Positions 1 through 11,680 are shown, counted from the stretch's first letter. The stretch: 64,000 bases of DNA from Salminus brasiliensis (GCF_030463535.1 NC_132901.1:4906640-4970639); one strand, 5' to 3'. Translations and numbers: made by a program. The notes: generated by a model not told the origin, from the letters alone.

Positions 1-321
1 ACTGACAGTGAAAGAGAGGGGGTCTGGAAATGGGTGGATGGCTCAGCACTGACCACCGGGTAAGAGACCACTGAACTGAACTCTGACCATGATGCAGTTC
101 CTCACTGTAGCTCTTTGAAGATCTAGATGTGAAATAGTGAAAAGTCTGATTCTGTGTGTTTCAGATTCTGGTGGAAGGGAGAACCCAATGATTATGAAAA
201 AAAAGAGGACTGTGCTATAACTGGATACAAAGGAGCTACACCTGGTGCATCAAACTGGGCTGATTATCCCTGTGATCACCCTGTTGTCAGGATCTGTGAG
301 AAAGTTCATACGAGGGAGTGA
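1..321 (+). CDS. Gene A: C-type lectin-like receptor, 3' end only (partial)
   Basis: Two exons are visible: 1-59 (the end of lectin exon 2, reading [14 protein letters not shown]) and 165-321 (the last lectin exon, ending in TGA). The intron 60-164 has a GT donor and a TTTCAG acceptor, and the codon split across it is restored as Gly. The last exon has the EPN sugar and calcium motif, the two inner cysteines (EDC and YPC) and the final ICEK cysteine. The WND calcium motif reads WAD. The KGATPGA and VVRICEK stretches resemble gene F more than genes B to D, so A belongs to the F-like branch. Everything upstream lies outside the window. The role as a type II membrane lectin receptor is inferred from the neighbouring complete genes. 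Confidence 0.85.
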
Positions 322-1139
322 ATTACACACAGTGATGCCACAGCCACCCATGACCCGGCCCAGTTTTTAAACAGAATTGGCTAGAGCAGCACAGAAATAC
401 TAAAGTTACGGAAAAGTTACTGGACATGTATTTTTCATGACATGCTCATAATTTAAAATGCATAAGAATTATTTCAGTATAAAATCTGTTGATAGATATT
501 TTCTCTTAAAGGCATCAAACAATGCATGTAGTGAGTATTTAAGTTGTTTGATGTATAAATAGTAGGTATGCGACTTTAGTTTGCATGAAAAATGTTCAGA
601 TGTGGTTTTACAAGGCTGTTTTTTTACCACCCTGTTATTTTACCTCAGAATAAATTCTGATTCTCCTTTTATGGTGGGCTTGTAACCAAATTTAGGGTTT
701 TACAACACCCTAATCCAGCCAGTGAATATGAGTAGCATAGCCTAGCCTAGCTTAGACTAAAACAAGAACATTTGGTAATTATTCTTTAGTCTTACTGGAT
801 AGGGTTGCTGTGCTTTCTGGGTCCTCTCAGTCTCCAGTCGGGATGGTGTGTTAGCTAGCTGAAGAGATTGTAGTAGTGTCTGTGTAGAGTTGTATGTAAG
901 CCTAGCATCTGGCTAGCACCCAGCTAACCTATTTAGACTTCACTTTCACAAGCAGCTGTTGTGTTTAGTCTCGATAGGCTCATGCTAGGTGCATGGTTGT
1001 AAAAGAAATAGCAATAAGATCTGTTTCTCTGCGTACTTTGTTATCCTCCTTTAAACCTGGTCTTCTGTGATCAGAAGCCCACAGGACCACCTAAGTCTGA
1101 CCAGTGTTTGGTTAGTATTTCAAAAAGCTCCAGTTAGCA
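322..1139 (+). other. 3' flank of gene A, shared with other duplication units
   Basis: No gene is visible. Stretches at about 440-680 resemble the sequence following the decayed exon copies near 21480 and 49920-50600, including a shared segment around TGTGGTTTTA and ACCACCCTGTTATTTTACC. This is therefore the 3' flank of an F-like lectin gene that was copied along with the unit. Confidence 0.5.
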
Positions 1140-1859
<720 letters not shown>

Positions 1860-1917
1860 GCTGACACTGCTACTGTATACAGAACATGAAATTATAAATT
1901 ATACTAGCACTGACCTG

Positions 1918-2115
1918 CTAATAAATTAGTCTGCCATGTTTCTTGATCAATTTTTTATGCATAAGATGAAAAGCTTTGGTGAAGAAGCTGTTTCTCAGTC
2001 TATAAATGTGTCCTGATGGTTCCTGTGTCTTTTGCCCAATGGGGGACAAACAGCCTGGGTGGGTTGAGTCCTCAGTAATTTTGCTAGCCGTCTTATGTAG
2101 GCATGCAGCACAAAC
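1918..2115 (-). mobile_element. LINE 3'-end remnant (L2-like)
   Basis: The minus-strand reading contains SKITEDSTHPGCLSP followed by RLRNSFFTKAFHLM. This matches the usual C-terminal end of fish L2-type LINE polymerases (KIIxDPSHP ... RFRNSFxPxAIRLL). Only this tail is present, so it is inactive. Confidence 0.5.
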
Positions 2116-2159
2116 TTGATCTAAGCTTGGTTCCCAAAATTCTCTGTGCAGATTTAACT

Positions 2160-2465
2160 CTATGGGCCAGGCCTCTCTGTGTAACACACTGTGGTGCAGC
2201 AACAGAAAATGCACTCTATTGTGCTCCTGTAGAAATTCACTAGTGTGCTCAGGATGTTGGACACCACCCCGCCTTATTCCTAACTTCCCAGCCCACCCCA
2301 AAAGTATTGGATGGGGCACAATCCATCATTCCAGAGAACACATTTCCACTGCTCCACAGCTCAATGGTGTGAGACTTTATACCCCTCTAGCCCATGCCTG
2401 GAATTAACCATGGTGCCAATAGGTTGGGTTTGTCTGCACCAGAGAGTCCTATTCTATTGGCATCT
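2160..2465. mobile_element. Short non-autonomous transposon-like repeat (family M)
   Basis: Relatives are found inverted at 22985-23165 and in parts at 11695-11830, 33370-33640 and 34200-34660. Shared blocks include AAAGTATTGGAT, CAGCTCAATGGTG-like text and CTCTCTGGGGCAG-like text. It resembles the fish repeats ending in GGACAAAAGTATTGGGACACC. No coding capacity is evident. Confidence 0.5.
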
Positions 2466-2569
2466 ATCCATCTATCTATGTGTCAATCTATCAATCTTAT
2501 GTAATGTTTTATATCCATCATTTACAGATATATACATAGCGTACCTGTCTATCTGTGTATTTATCTATA

Positions 2570-2660
2570 CACACGTGGACAAAATTGTTGGTACCCCTCG
2601 ATTAATGAAAGAAAAATCCATAATAGTCACAGAAATAACTTCTATGAAAATGAACAATAC
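2570..2660. mobile_element. Orphan Tc1 terminal inverted repeat
   Basis: It begins right after a TA with CACACGTGGACAAAATTG and continues through GTTGGTACCCCTCGATTAAT. This is nearly identical to the left end of the Tc1 element at 45816. No transposase or opposite end follows, so this is an isolated end. Confidence 0.75.
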
Positions 2661-3119
2661 TGTGTTTCTCTGTCCTTTTACAATTCCTGTTGAAACCTGT
2701 TCCTGGTCTGCTTGATGAGTTTCTCTAAGATTATGTGGGCTAATATTCACCGGAGTACTGATCTGCCACACCTGTTTGCAATTGTTCTGTTTGTATGTAT
2801 ACTCATGTCAAAGTATTGCCAACTTTCCATTGCTTATTAAGCATTTGTATTTCTCGATTGCCTTCTCAAGTACTGATTGCTGCCTGTTTATTGAACCTTG
2901 GTGAATTGTCTTGGCTTTCAGACTCTCTCAAGCTCCTTTTATTAAAGTATTTTCATTTTACATTTGAGACTGCCTGACTTTACCAACCTGCAGCTTACAC
3001 ACACAAGCTTCTCCACAAGAATAATCTAGTCAGCCTGCTTAAACCAGCCAGCAGGGATTTGCTTTTTGGGGGTATTATTTTGTGGTGCATTTAACAGCTG
3101 GTGAATGTTTTAACTCAAT

Positions 3120-3275
3120 ACAAGATTGGTGCTTGGTGAGACTGTGGTGGGACTCAAATTCCCAACCCTGGTAATGGGAGCCCAGTGCGTTTCCATTGCA
3201 CCACCGCAGCTGTGAGCTATATAGAAAAAAGGGCGGGAAAACAAAGGAAACACCAGGAGTGATGTTTACTCAAGC
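3120..3275. mobile_element. LTR fragment, same family as 41165-41545
   Basis: The text GGTGCTTGGTGAGACT, then CCACCGCAGCTGTGAG, then AAAGGGCGGGAAAACAAAGG recurs with changes at 41295-41430, where it adjoins a chromodomain remnant of a Gypsy element. This is a partial LTR with no adjoining coding sequence. Confidence 0.5.
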
Positions 3276-3608
3276 AAAGGACAAGCTAAACCTTTCAACT
3301 CAAACTATTTTCTTTTTCTAGTTTTCCTTTTTGCCATTGATTACAACACTCTTTCTTTATTAACTTCAGCTTTCCTTCACTGTTCACTTACAGGATTTGC
3401 CTCATAATCATAGAGAAATAATTAATAACAGGATATTTGAGACCAAATATTTTTCTAGAGAAAATGTTTATATGTAAATAAAGTAAAAAAAGAAGTATTA
3501 TTATTAATAAAAAGTAATAAAAAGACTTTTAAAAAGACCTAGCTGAAAGTGATCTGATTCTATTTATAGACTCCACCCACATTTCTGAATTCTCACACAC
3601 ACACTCAC

Positions 3609-3958
3609 TGTCATGCTGGGTCAGGCGTGGCAGTGAAACAAGGAAACACTTGAAAGGATGGTTGATGCCAGGCTTTAATAACAAGAGGTACAAATTATCA
3701 GGGAACAACCAAACAGGAGTAAACAGGGATGCAGCAAACTAATGGACAAAGTGTATAAACTGAATGTGGCAAAGACACCTGGGCTTGGCAAAATCAACAA
3801 ACCTGGGACCACAGCAAAGTCTGTGAGCAATATACAGGGGCACATAAAGCCACAGTCCCAGGTGACTCAAGTTAGGTTAACGAAGGAAAGACTCCTTATA
3901 TGGTCCATGGCGCAATCTTGGGATTGCTCCGGTGAAGCGTGGTAACGAGGTCCTGACA
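3609..3958 (-). mobile_element. Solo LTR at the 3' end of gene B
   Basis: The 350-bp block begins TGTCATGCTGGG and ends CCTGACA, so it has TG...CA ends. It is flanked on both sides by the 5-bp duplication CTCAC (3604-3608 and 3959-3963), diagnostic of an integrated LTR. Read on the minus strand it has a TATA-like CCATATAAGG and an ATTAAA polyadenylation-type signal, in the same direction as gene B. It starts only about 10 bp beyond the gene B stop codon. The orthologous copy beside gene C is at 15416-15717; gene D lacks it. Confidence 0.85.
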
Positions 3959-3968
3959 CTCACACACG

Positions 3969-4379
3969 CTAACATGCTCCCTCCCTCATTAATAATCTCT
4001 TTTCACAGATCCAAACAAACTGATCATTACAGGGAAAATCAGCCCAGTTCTTTACAGGATCAGACCAATAGCCTGTTATGACACAATGTTCATTTGCTCC
4101 ATTGGGTTCTTCAGTTCCCCAGAATCTGAGAGAGAGAATCAGAGGATCAGCGTGTTTATCAGAGCAGTGAGGAGTGAGAGTCAGTAACTGCATCATTATC
4201 TGAGTTCAGTTCAGTGCTCTCTTACTCAGTGGTCAGTGCTGAGCTGTCCACCCATTTCCAGACCCCCTCTGTTTCATTGTCAGTCAGACCAATCCACACT
4301 TGCTGACCTCCTCTCATCTTGTGAATAAAGTCCTGTTGAAGTACAATAACTGCTTACACATTTCCAGCAACCCAGTACA

Positions 4380-4410
<31 letters not shown>

Positions 4411-7400
4411 CAAAGATACACACATTTGATCATGTGATCAGTTTGTGTTCCACCTGCAGGAAACCTGTGAGACCATCAGCACTATGTAAAGACTGTCTGA
4501 GATGGAAATACACATGTGGACAAAATTGTTGGTACTCCTTGGTTAATGAAAGAAAATACCTTGAATCTGACAAAAGTAATAATAAATAGAAACTCTATGA
4601 AAATTAACAAATGAAAATCTGACATTGATTTTGAACCATGCTTCAACAGAATTATTTTGAAAAATGAACTCATGAAACAGGCCTGGAAAGAAATGATGGT
4701 ACCCTTAACTAAATATTTTGTTGCACAACCTTTTGAGGCAATCACTGTAATTAAACAATCAATGCAGTTGGCTTTTGCATGAGGCTTCTGCACCTCTCAG
4801 CAGGTATTTTGGCCCACTCCTCCTGGGAACTGCTCCAGTTGTCTCAGGTTTGAAGAGTGCCCTTTTCCAGATGGCATGTTTCAGCTACTTCCAAAGATGC
4901 TGAATAGGATTTAGTTCAGAGCTCATTGAAGGCCACTTCATAATAGTCCAATGTTTTCCTCTTGGCCATTCATGGGTGTATTTAGCTGAGTGTTTTGGGA
5001 CATTATCCTGTGGCAAGATCCATGACCTGTGACTGAGATCAAGCTTTCTGACACTGGGCAGCACATTTCTCTCTAGAATCCCTTGATAGTCTTGAGATTT
5101 CATTCTACCCTGCACAGATTCAAGACACCCTATGCCAGATGCAGCAAAGCAGCCCTAGAACATAACAGAGCCTCCTCCATGTTTCACAGTAGTAACAGTG
5201 TTCTTTTCTTGATATGCTTCATTTTTCGATCCGTGAACATAGAGCTGATGTGCCTTGGCAAAAAGTTCCTGTCCATAGCACATTCTCCCAGAAGCTTTGG
5301 GGCTTGTCAACATGTAGTTTGGTAAATTTCAGTCAAATTTCAATTTCATGATTTGTTTTCAACAATGGTGCCGTCCTTGGTCTTCTCCCATGAAGTCCAC
5401 TTTGGCTCAAACAATGACGAATGGTGCAATCTGACACTGATGTTTCTTGAGCTTGAATTTCACCTTTAATCTCTTTTTTTCTGGGCTCTTTTGTTACCAT
5501 TTGTATTATCCACATAAGGGGGGTTGGCTACAGTCCCATAGATCTTAAATTTCTGAATAATATGTGCAACTGCAGTCACAGGAAAATCAAGCTGCTTGGA
5601 GATCGTCTTATAACCTTTACTTTTAACATGCTTGTCTATAATTCTCTTTCTAATCTCCTAATCTTCTCTTTCCATTGCTTTCTCTGGTCCATGTTGAGTG
5701 TGGTACACATCATGTCACCAAACAGCACAGTCACTACCTGTAGCCCTATATATAGGCCCACTGACTGATTACAAGATTGTATACACCTGGGATGCTAATT
5801 AGTGGACACACCTTGATTTATCATGTTCCTTTGGTCACATTATTTTCAGGGGTACCATAAGTTTTGTCCAGGCCTGTGTCATGAGTTTATTTTTAAAAAT
5901 AACTGAAGCATGGTTCGAAATCAATGTTGGATTTTCATTTGTTCATTTTCATAGAATTTGTGTTTATTATTACTTTTGTCAGATTTAAGTTACTTCTGTG
6001 ACCATTGTGGGTTTTTCTGTCCACGTTTGTAAACACTGATAAACTAATTAACAACACACTGTGATCGATATGTGTGTGAGTGTGTGTGTTTGTGAGAGAG
6101 TGTTAGCTTAACCATTTACAAAGTTCTCTTTGAGAAAGTCCAGCATGTCCAGTTCCCATCTAGCACCCAATTTGTATAGTCTTCTACCTGTCTTGTTCTG
6201 TGCTTTACTGATCAACAGCACATTCTGATTTCTGACCACTGGATTTTTGTTTATTTGAATTTACTACAGTAATACAGTGTTTTACAGGTTAATAAACACT
6301 GCTGAGATAAACAGTATTAACCCATTAAACCCTAAGGTTATTATTCAGTTGTTGTTTTTAATGCAGAAGCTACTGAGAATTATTTGGCAGTCATTTAGCC
6401 TTTATTGTGGCGTTCCAAAGGGTTCTATTGTAGGGTTAAGGTTAATTGTGATGTAGTTGTAAGAACGGAAGTATGGATTTGCATTAAGGGTTTAAGGGGT
6501 TCAACAGTTTTAGAGCTATCTGATTTTTACAGTACTGTAAGTTTCTGTACTAATCAAACAGGTATGTTTACATCTCTCTCTCACCTGTTCCTCTCTGCTG
6601 TTGATGATCAGCAGGTCTGCTCCTCTCTCGCTGCAGTCCTCTCTGCTCTCACTCCAGCTCTTCTTCTCAGTAGAGATGTAATAGATACTGGAGTTGAAGT
6701 AGATCCATAGATCCTGAGAGACTTTTTCTACAGATCAAATAATGGTTGAATTGTGATCCACATTTAAAACAGAAAAATCAATGCTATCCCATTTGGTCCA
6801 AACCAACATAAAGGCTACTGTAACTGGACCATTGAGGGTTTAAAGTAAGGGTGAGGATAGAGGTGGCCCAAACAAGGACACATTTAGAGCACTTACAGAG
6901 GACTTCAAAATCAGTTACATGTAACAGAATAACTTGGAGCAATTTGCCGCCCTCACTCCAGTGCCTAGTTCATAAACAGCAGGAATTCCTGGAACCAGCC
7001 TGCCTTGAGTCAACAGTTTAAACTGACATTTAGTGTAATGGTGTGGGGAAAGTTGAGACCCCTTGTATTAGAATTCTTAATCTGTTTCTAATAAAGTGGT
7101 CAGTGAGTGTAATTAAGAACTGCAGTTAATCACTGACCCAGTTCAGAAAGTCTTCTCTGCAGCCTGTCTCTCTCTGCCTGCAACTGGTCTTTTTCTGCAG
7201 TCAGTTTGGTGGTACTGGTTTGTAACTGGTCTCTCTCTGCAGTCATGCTGGTGAAACTGGTGTGTAACTGGTCTCTCTCTGCAGTCAGTTTGGTGTATCT
7301 GCTTTGTAACTGGTCTCTCTCTGCAGTCAGATTGGTGTTACTGGTCTGTAACTGGTCTCTCTCTGCAGTCAGGTTGTTGAACTTGATCCACAGCAGTGTG

Positions 7401-10346
7401 ATGGCAGTCAGCAGGAAAACACACAGCAGCCCCAGACACACTGCAGTCAGTCTGTATCGTCTGATTCCGGCAGAGTGAATCTCTATGGGGAAAACACAGA
7501 TACATGAGCTTTATCACTGTTACATTTACATTCACGGCATTTAGCAGACACTCTTATCCAGAGCGACAAAAATGCTTTCACTGTTTTCTCAGGAATAACC
7601 TAGTTTGAGTAGACAAAAAATTCAACGATACCTCCAAGCTTATACACTACTAAACACAAGTCGATGAGGAGACCATTGTACTCTACTCTTCACCCAAGTA
7701 CACACGAAAGATGTGGGTTTTCAGTCTATGTTGGAAAACAGCGAGCGACTCTGCCGTCAGTGGTTTGTTCCACCACTTTGGTGTCCGTACAGAAAAAAGC
7801 CTGGACACTTGTCTTCTGTAGATTTTGAAGGATGGCGAGTCGAGCCGAGCCATACTTGAAGCTGGAAGGGCTCTTGGTGCGGATCAGCTTTTGACCATTG
7901 CCATCAAGTACGGAGAGGCTGGTCCGTTCTTGGCTTTGTAGGCCAGCATCAGGGTTTTGAATCTGATGCGGGCAGCAGCTACAGGAAGCCAGTGAAGAGA
8001 ACACAGCTGCATTCTGGATATGCTACAGGGGCCATGATGTGAGACCAGCCAGAAGAGAGTTGCAGTAGTCAAGTCTTGAAGTAACGAGAGACTGAACGAG
8101 CACCTGGGCGACTCTCTAGAGAGGAAGGGTCGAATTCTCTGGATGTTGTACAGGAGGAACCAGCAGAACCAAGTTAGATTTGCAACTTGACTCAAGAATG
8201 ATAACTGATCATCCATGACTACACCAAGACCAGGACAGAAAGAAGAGAAATGGGTCCGTAGTTGCCGATGTTTGAGCTGTAACTGCAGCTGTAATAGTAA
8301 TTATGTAACTAGATTGGGTTAAAAAAGCTCAGATGTATTTTTTTGTGATTTTTTGTGTTTATTTTCCTCTCATGGTGCACTCAAACAAAGTTAGGAGCTC
8401 TGCTTTTACTGGCTGGTTTACATCACTGGATACGCAGATACCCTAGCCAAGCATAGCCTAGCCAAGTACTGTGACAAAAACCAGTTGGCGTCCAGTTGGT
8501 GTGGTATGCATTCAGCTAGATGAGGAGACAAGACAAAACAAGACAAACATATTCATCATTTGTGTCCGATACACATGAAAGTTGGCTTCCGCCTTTAACC
8601 CAAAGACACACACATACACACTAGTGAAACACACCGATGACTGGTGCCCAGGTGGGCAGCCATTGCTGTGGTGCCCGGGGAGCTGAGAGGGTGAAGAGCC
8701 TCTTGCCAAACCCAGTTATCCTCATCAATAGACTAGAGCTGTAACTGCTGAGCCACCACTGCCTACTAGCTAGAGATCCAGCTGGTCAGCTGGGTTAACT
8801 TTTGACATAGCATAGCACCGGTCTAACCGGTCATCCTTTTCTGGTTGGCCCAGTGAACAGAGGCTCAAATCACAGAAATTTATAAGATAAAGGTCTTAAG
8901 GGTATTTTCCACTGTTTTCAGGCACATCTTCTGGTTTTGTCTGAATACAGTTGGATTCCCTTTAAATGTTTTATAACCCCAGTGTGACCAGTGTTCTATT
9001 GTGATTGGAGAAGATCCAGCCTTTGCCTGCTGTGTGTGTCCTGCTGTGCAGTGTGATATTTAAGCTGATATGATAAGCGAGTGTGTGCTAGATTCCCACC
9101 TCAACCACATTTCCTCTACACATACAACTACCATGTGACTTTAGTGCTTGCTAAAACACACATACACACACACACATTTCACTGGTTTGTCTGTGTCTGT
9201 CACTTCTTCAGCAGGGGTCAAAGGCCAGTTCGCTTACAGTGTCTTTATTACAGACTCACTGTAATACATCTGTACCCACAACAATACACAAACCAGTACA
9301 CGGTTCTGACTGCTAATGATCTCAGTACTAGAGCTGATCGTAGCTCAGCAGTGTTTTTTTCTACAGTGTTTCTACAGGCCTTCACTTACAGACAGGGCTA
9401 AACTCTCCTTCAGAAGAAATCACATGTCCATCCATTACAAAAGTCTGGTGGTGGAAGTTCCTCCAGATACCTCCAGGGAACCATTATCAAGAGTTTTTTT
9501 TATTTAAGATCCTGACACCAGAAGAATGGAGGTGGACCTTGGCAGGCAGCCAAATAGCAGGGAACAAGACCTACCTGTATAATCAAAAGGAAATAGATCT
9601 CTCTCTTTTGCTCTCTCTCTCTGCAGTATTATATTTTGGATTTTGCACTCTTAACTAGACTCATCTTACATTCCACACCAGCTGCTCACTTTTTTAACAT
9701 TATCATTTATGCATTTATTGCTGGTCATTTATCGCAAGCCACAATATGAACACCCATCATCTAGTTCTCCTCAGGGTTTTAGGCCTTCACTTACAAACAA
9801 AGCAGTCAATTACAGATGCACCATTCTAAGAAGAACCCTTCACAGTTCTACTTCTCACCACCACACTCACAGGGTGATGAGGCCCAGCAGTCAACCACTG
9901 CATGCAAGAGCCCTGTTCAAGACCTGCTGTGCAAGACTGAGAAGCCCTGTAGCGCTCCTCTGTGTGCTGTAGTACACATGCAAAAGCTTCATCAACCAGC
10001 CACACTGTAACAAATGTGCTTGTTCAGAGAATCTTATTGGCACAATTCCAGGGTGAAATCTCTTGACCTGACAAGAAATTAATATTTTTTTCTCTCAGTG
10101 ACTCAAAATCTTAAATCAGTTCAAACTAAATGTTGTTGCCATGTTTGCAGTGTGTGTGAGTGTACCTGTGGTCATGGTTCCCTTATGGCTTCTTGTCACA
10201 CGAGTCTCTGGAACGTCTTCATTCACATAGATATCCTCATATGAGTCCTTGCTGTCATTTGAAGCAGTCGATTTGAGGTCTGCTGTAAATCCTGAATTAG
10301 TATATACATCCTCACTTGTCTCTGGTTCTGCTCTCTTCCGGATCAT
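3969..10346 (-). CDS. Gene B: CD209-like type II C-type lectin receptor
   Basis: Five exons, read right to left: 10166-10346 tail, 7138-7482 membrane and stalk, then lectin exons 6585-6727, 4226-4332 and 3969-4125. All junctions have GT donors and AG acceptors, phases agree, and the total of 933 nt gives 310 aa. The tail starts [20 protein letters not shown] and carries two YxN motifs (YTN and YVN). One hydrophobic segment (about residues 69-90) anchors it as type II. The stalk holds five 14-aa repeats of the [14 protein letters not shown] type, a predicted coiled coil with sequons. The lectin-like domain has four cysteines and EPN, but WAD in place of WND. A Tc1 element lies in the intron between lectin exons 1 and 2. 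Ligand and signalling are unknown; the surface immune role is inferred from the family. Confidence 0.85.
4511..6029 (-). mobile_element. Tc1 transposon inside a gene B intron
   Basis: It is flanked by TA (4509-4510 and 6030-6031). Its ends are inverted: CACATGTGGACAAAATTG on the left and GTTTTTCTGTCCACGTTTG on the right. Minus-strand fragments of a Tc1 transposase are readable: the DNA-binding region ([14 protein letters not shown]) near 5390 and the catalytic end ([14 protein letters not shown] and [12 protein letters not shown]) near 4890-5020. Frames are broken, so it is dead. Genes C and D show the uninterrupted site. Confidence 0.85.
7520..8270 (-). mobile_element. LINE 3'-end remnant in intron 1 of gene B
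   Basis: The minus strand reads [20 protein letters not shown], the common C-terminal region of a fish non-LTR retrotransposon polymerase. The segment ends towards lower coordinates in CATTTAGCAGACACTCTTAT, the reverse of the TCTGCTAAATG tail typical of these elements. Related plus-strand copies are at 21605-21880 and 50035-50510. Frames are broken. Confidence 0.6.
8570..8765. mobile_element. SINE-like fragment in intron 1 of gene B
   Basis: The text ending AACTGCTGAGCCACCACTGC resembles the end of widespread fish short repeats that carry a tRNA-like part. A longer version sits at the equivalent place in gene C (18835-19045). It has no coding content. The family assignment is tentative. Confidence 0.4.
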
Positions 10347-10429
10347 TTTGGAACAAGTAGAAAAATCTGCAGATTTCAGTCTTGATTAGAATACTTTTGT
10401 TCAATTGCAGACTACATTCATCAGAGCCT

Positions 10430-10500
10430 CCAGCTCTCAGACTGACTCAGTGTTTGTGGTTGCGTGTAATATATATGCTGCTCTCAGGACAGGAAGTTGA
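10430..10500 (-). promoter_or_regulatory. Predicted core promoter of gene B
   Basis: Read towards gene B, there is an ETS-type ACTTCCTG (10490-10497 reversed), then a TATATATTA box (about 10467-10477), then the RUNX-type AACCACA (10455-10461 reversed). The start codon lies about 110 bp further on. The same three motifs in the same order are kept upstream of genes C and D. ETS/PU.1 plus RUNX is a familiar combination in blood-cell promoters; the assignment here is by motif only. Confidence 0.5.
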
Positions 10501-10726
10501 GGTCTCAGCTAGTCTGCATGAAGCAGAGCATTATCTCAAGCCCACTAATTCACTTTATTTTGTGTCTCTGTTGATACAATTTATTAAACATACTGTAATG
10601 TGTGTGTTCTCTGTGTGAGAAGTTTAAAGTTAGCCCCTGTTTAAGGAGTCAGGGTCTGTGTGTGAGTATGGGGACTCACCATGGGGAATCATGGTCTTAG
10701 ACAGCCTTCACACTCTTTCAATATTG

Positions 10727-10730
<4 letters not shown>

Positions 10731-10772
<42 letters not shown>

Positions 10773-10821
10773 AAACTCATAATAATGACTTTACTCAGGT
10801 TCACAGTTGATACATGCTAGG
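10731..10821. repeat. (CA)n tract and 51-bp spacer before a TG-rich tract, unit B
   Basis: About 40 bases of CA repeat end at 10770, followed by a 51-bp unique spacer (10771-10821) and then TG-rich sequence. The spacer starts ATAAACTCATAATAATGACT. Unit C has it in the same orientation at 20990-21040, but in unit D it is inverted. Confidence 0.85.
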
Positions 10822-10844
10822 TGTGTCTATGTGTGTGTGTGTTT

Positions 10845-11060
10845 TGTATTTCAGATGGTCATTGTTTATTGCTGTGAGCTTTGTGAAAAACCACATGAAA
10901 CAGAAAGTTGGAACCCACAGAATGTGCCTGAGCTCATTGTGTGAAGGTTTAAGGCATAGCTATGTGGTGTTACAAACACACTCACACACAGTGGTTTGCA
11001 GTGCAGCCTGACCCCATTTCTAAACATTTAGTCATACTGGGACACAAACAGATATGGTTG
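10845..11060 (+). pseudogene. Remnant before the lost plus-strand lectin exon, unit B
   Basis: The sequence matches the segment leading into the decayed last lectin exons at 21230-21448 and 49665-49891 (shared text TTTCAGATGGTCATT and CAGCCTGACCCCATTTCTAA). Here it breaks off after about 11060 and joins the recurrent module near 11100, so the coding part itself has been deleted. Confidence 0.5.
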
Positions 11061-11099
11061 GCCAGGAGGGAGGTTGAGGGGGTTTGAATGTGAGTTTGA

Positions 11100-11680
11100 A
11101 TGAGAATTCCCGCATCCAAAGATACTGAGTTCACACACATTACTGTAGAACACACCAACAACAAGCTGTGCATATTTCTTACAGTCTGTTAGTCCTCATA
11201 GTCTTTAAAGCACAGAGTCTGTACAGAAGTGTGATTTTCAGCAGGAGAACTGCCTCTTTCACATTCAGTTCCACTCCAACAGAGAATAAAGACAGTGTTT
11301 GATTGCATACGGAGGTCACAGAATCTGCAGATCAGCTGTTGATTATTATGTGTGTTGATTTATTGATTATTGAGCTGGGATGACCACTGTGCTTAAGCGT
11401 GATACATTTCTGAGGTCGCGTTACTGGAACTGTCCATGGTGCTGAACATCATCACCACTTACTGAGCAGAACTGAGGTTTCTGTCTTCTCTTTTAATTTT
11501 TTAGCCTCATTAAAGTATGTATTGAAGTCAGAGACGTAGCCAGAGTCAGTCCAAACTTTATTTTTAGGATTCGTTTTATGAAAGATTTTGGACAAAAGAC
11601 TGAACATATTATTAGTGATAAAATGTTTGCTGTTTAGTTGTATTACAAAGACTGCATTGCTGACACAGATGTGCAAATGC
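11100..11680 (+). repeat. Recurrent duplication module (copy 2, truncated start)
   Basis: This copy matches 1240-1760 from CCGCATCCAAAGATACTGAG onward, so it lacks the CCAAT and TTAAAA portion. It continues through a segment containing GTCAGAGACGTAGCCAGAG that is also present in the copy at 22690. Confidence 0.6.

Noticed and set aside
7206-7478. Plus-strand frame of repeated CNWSLSAV units
   Set aside because: It is the antisense shadow of the gene B stalk repeat; the 42-bp period keeps all frames open.
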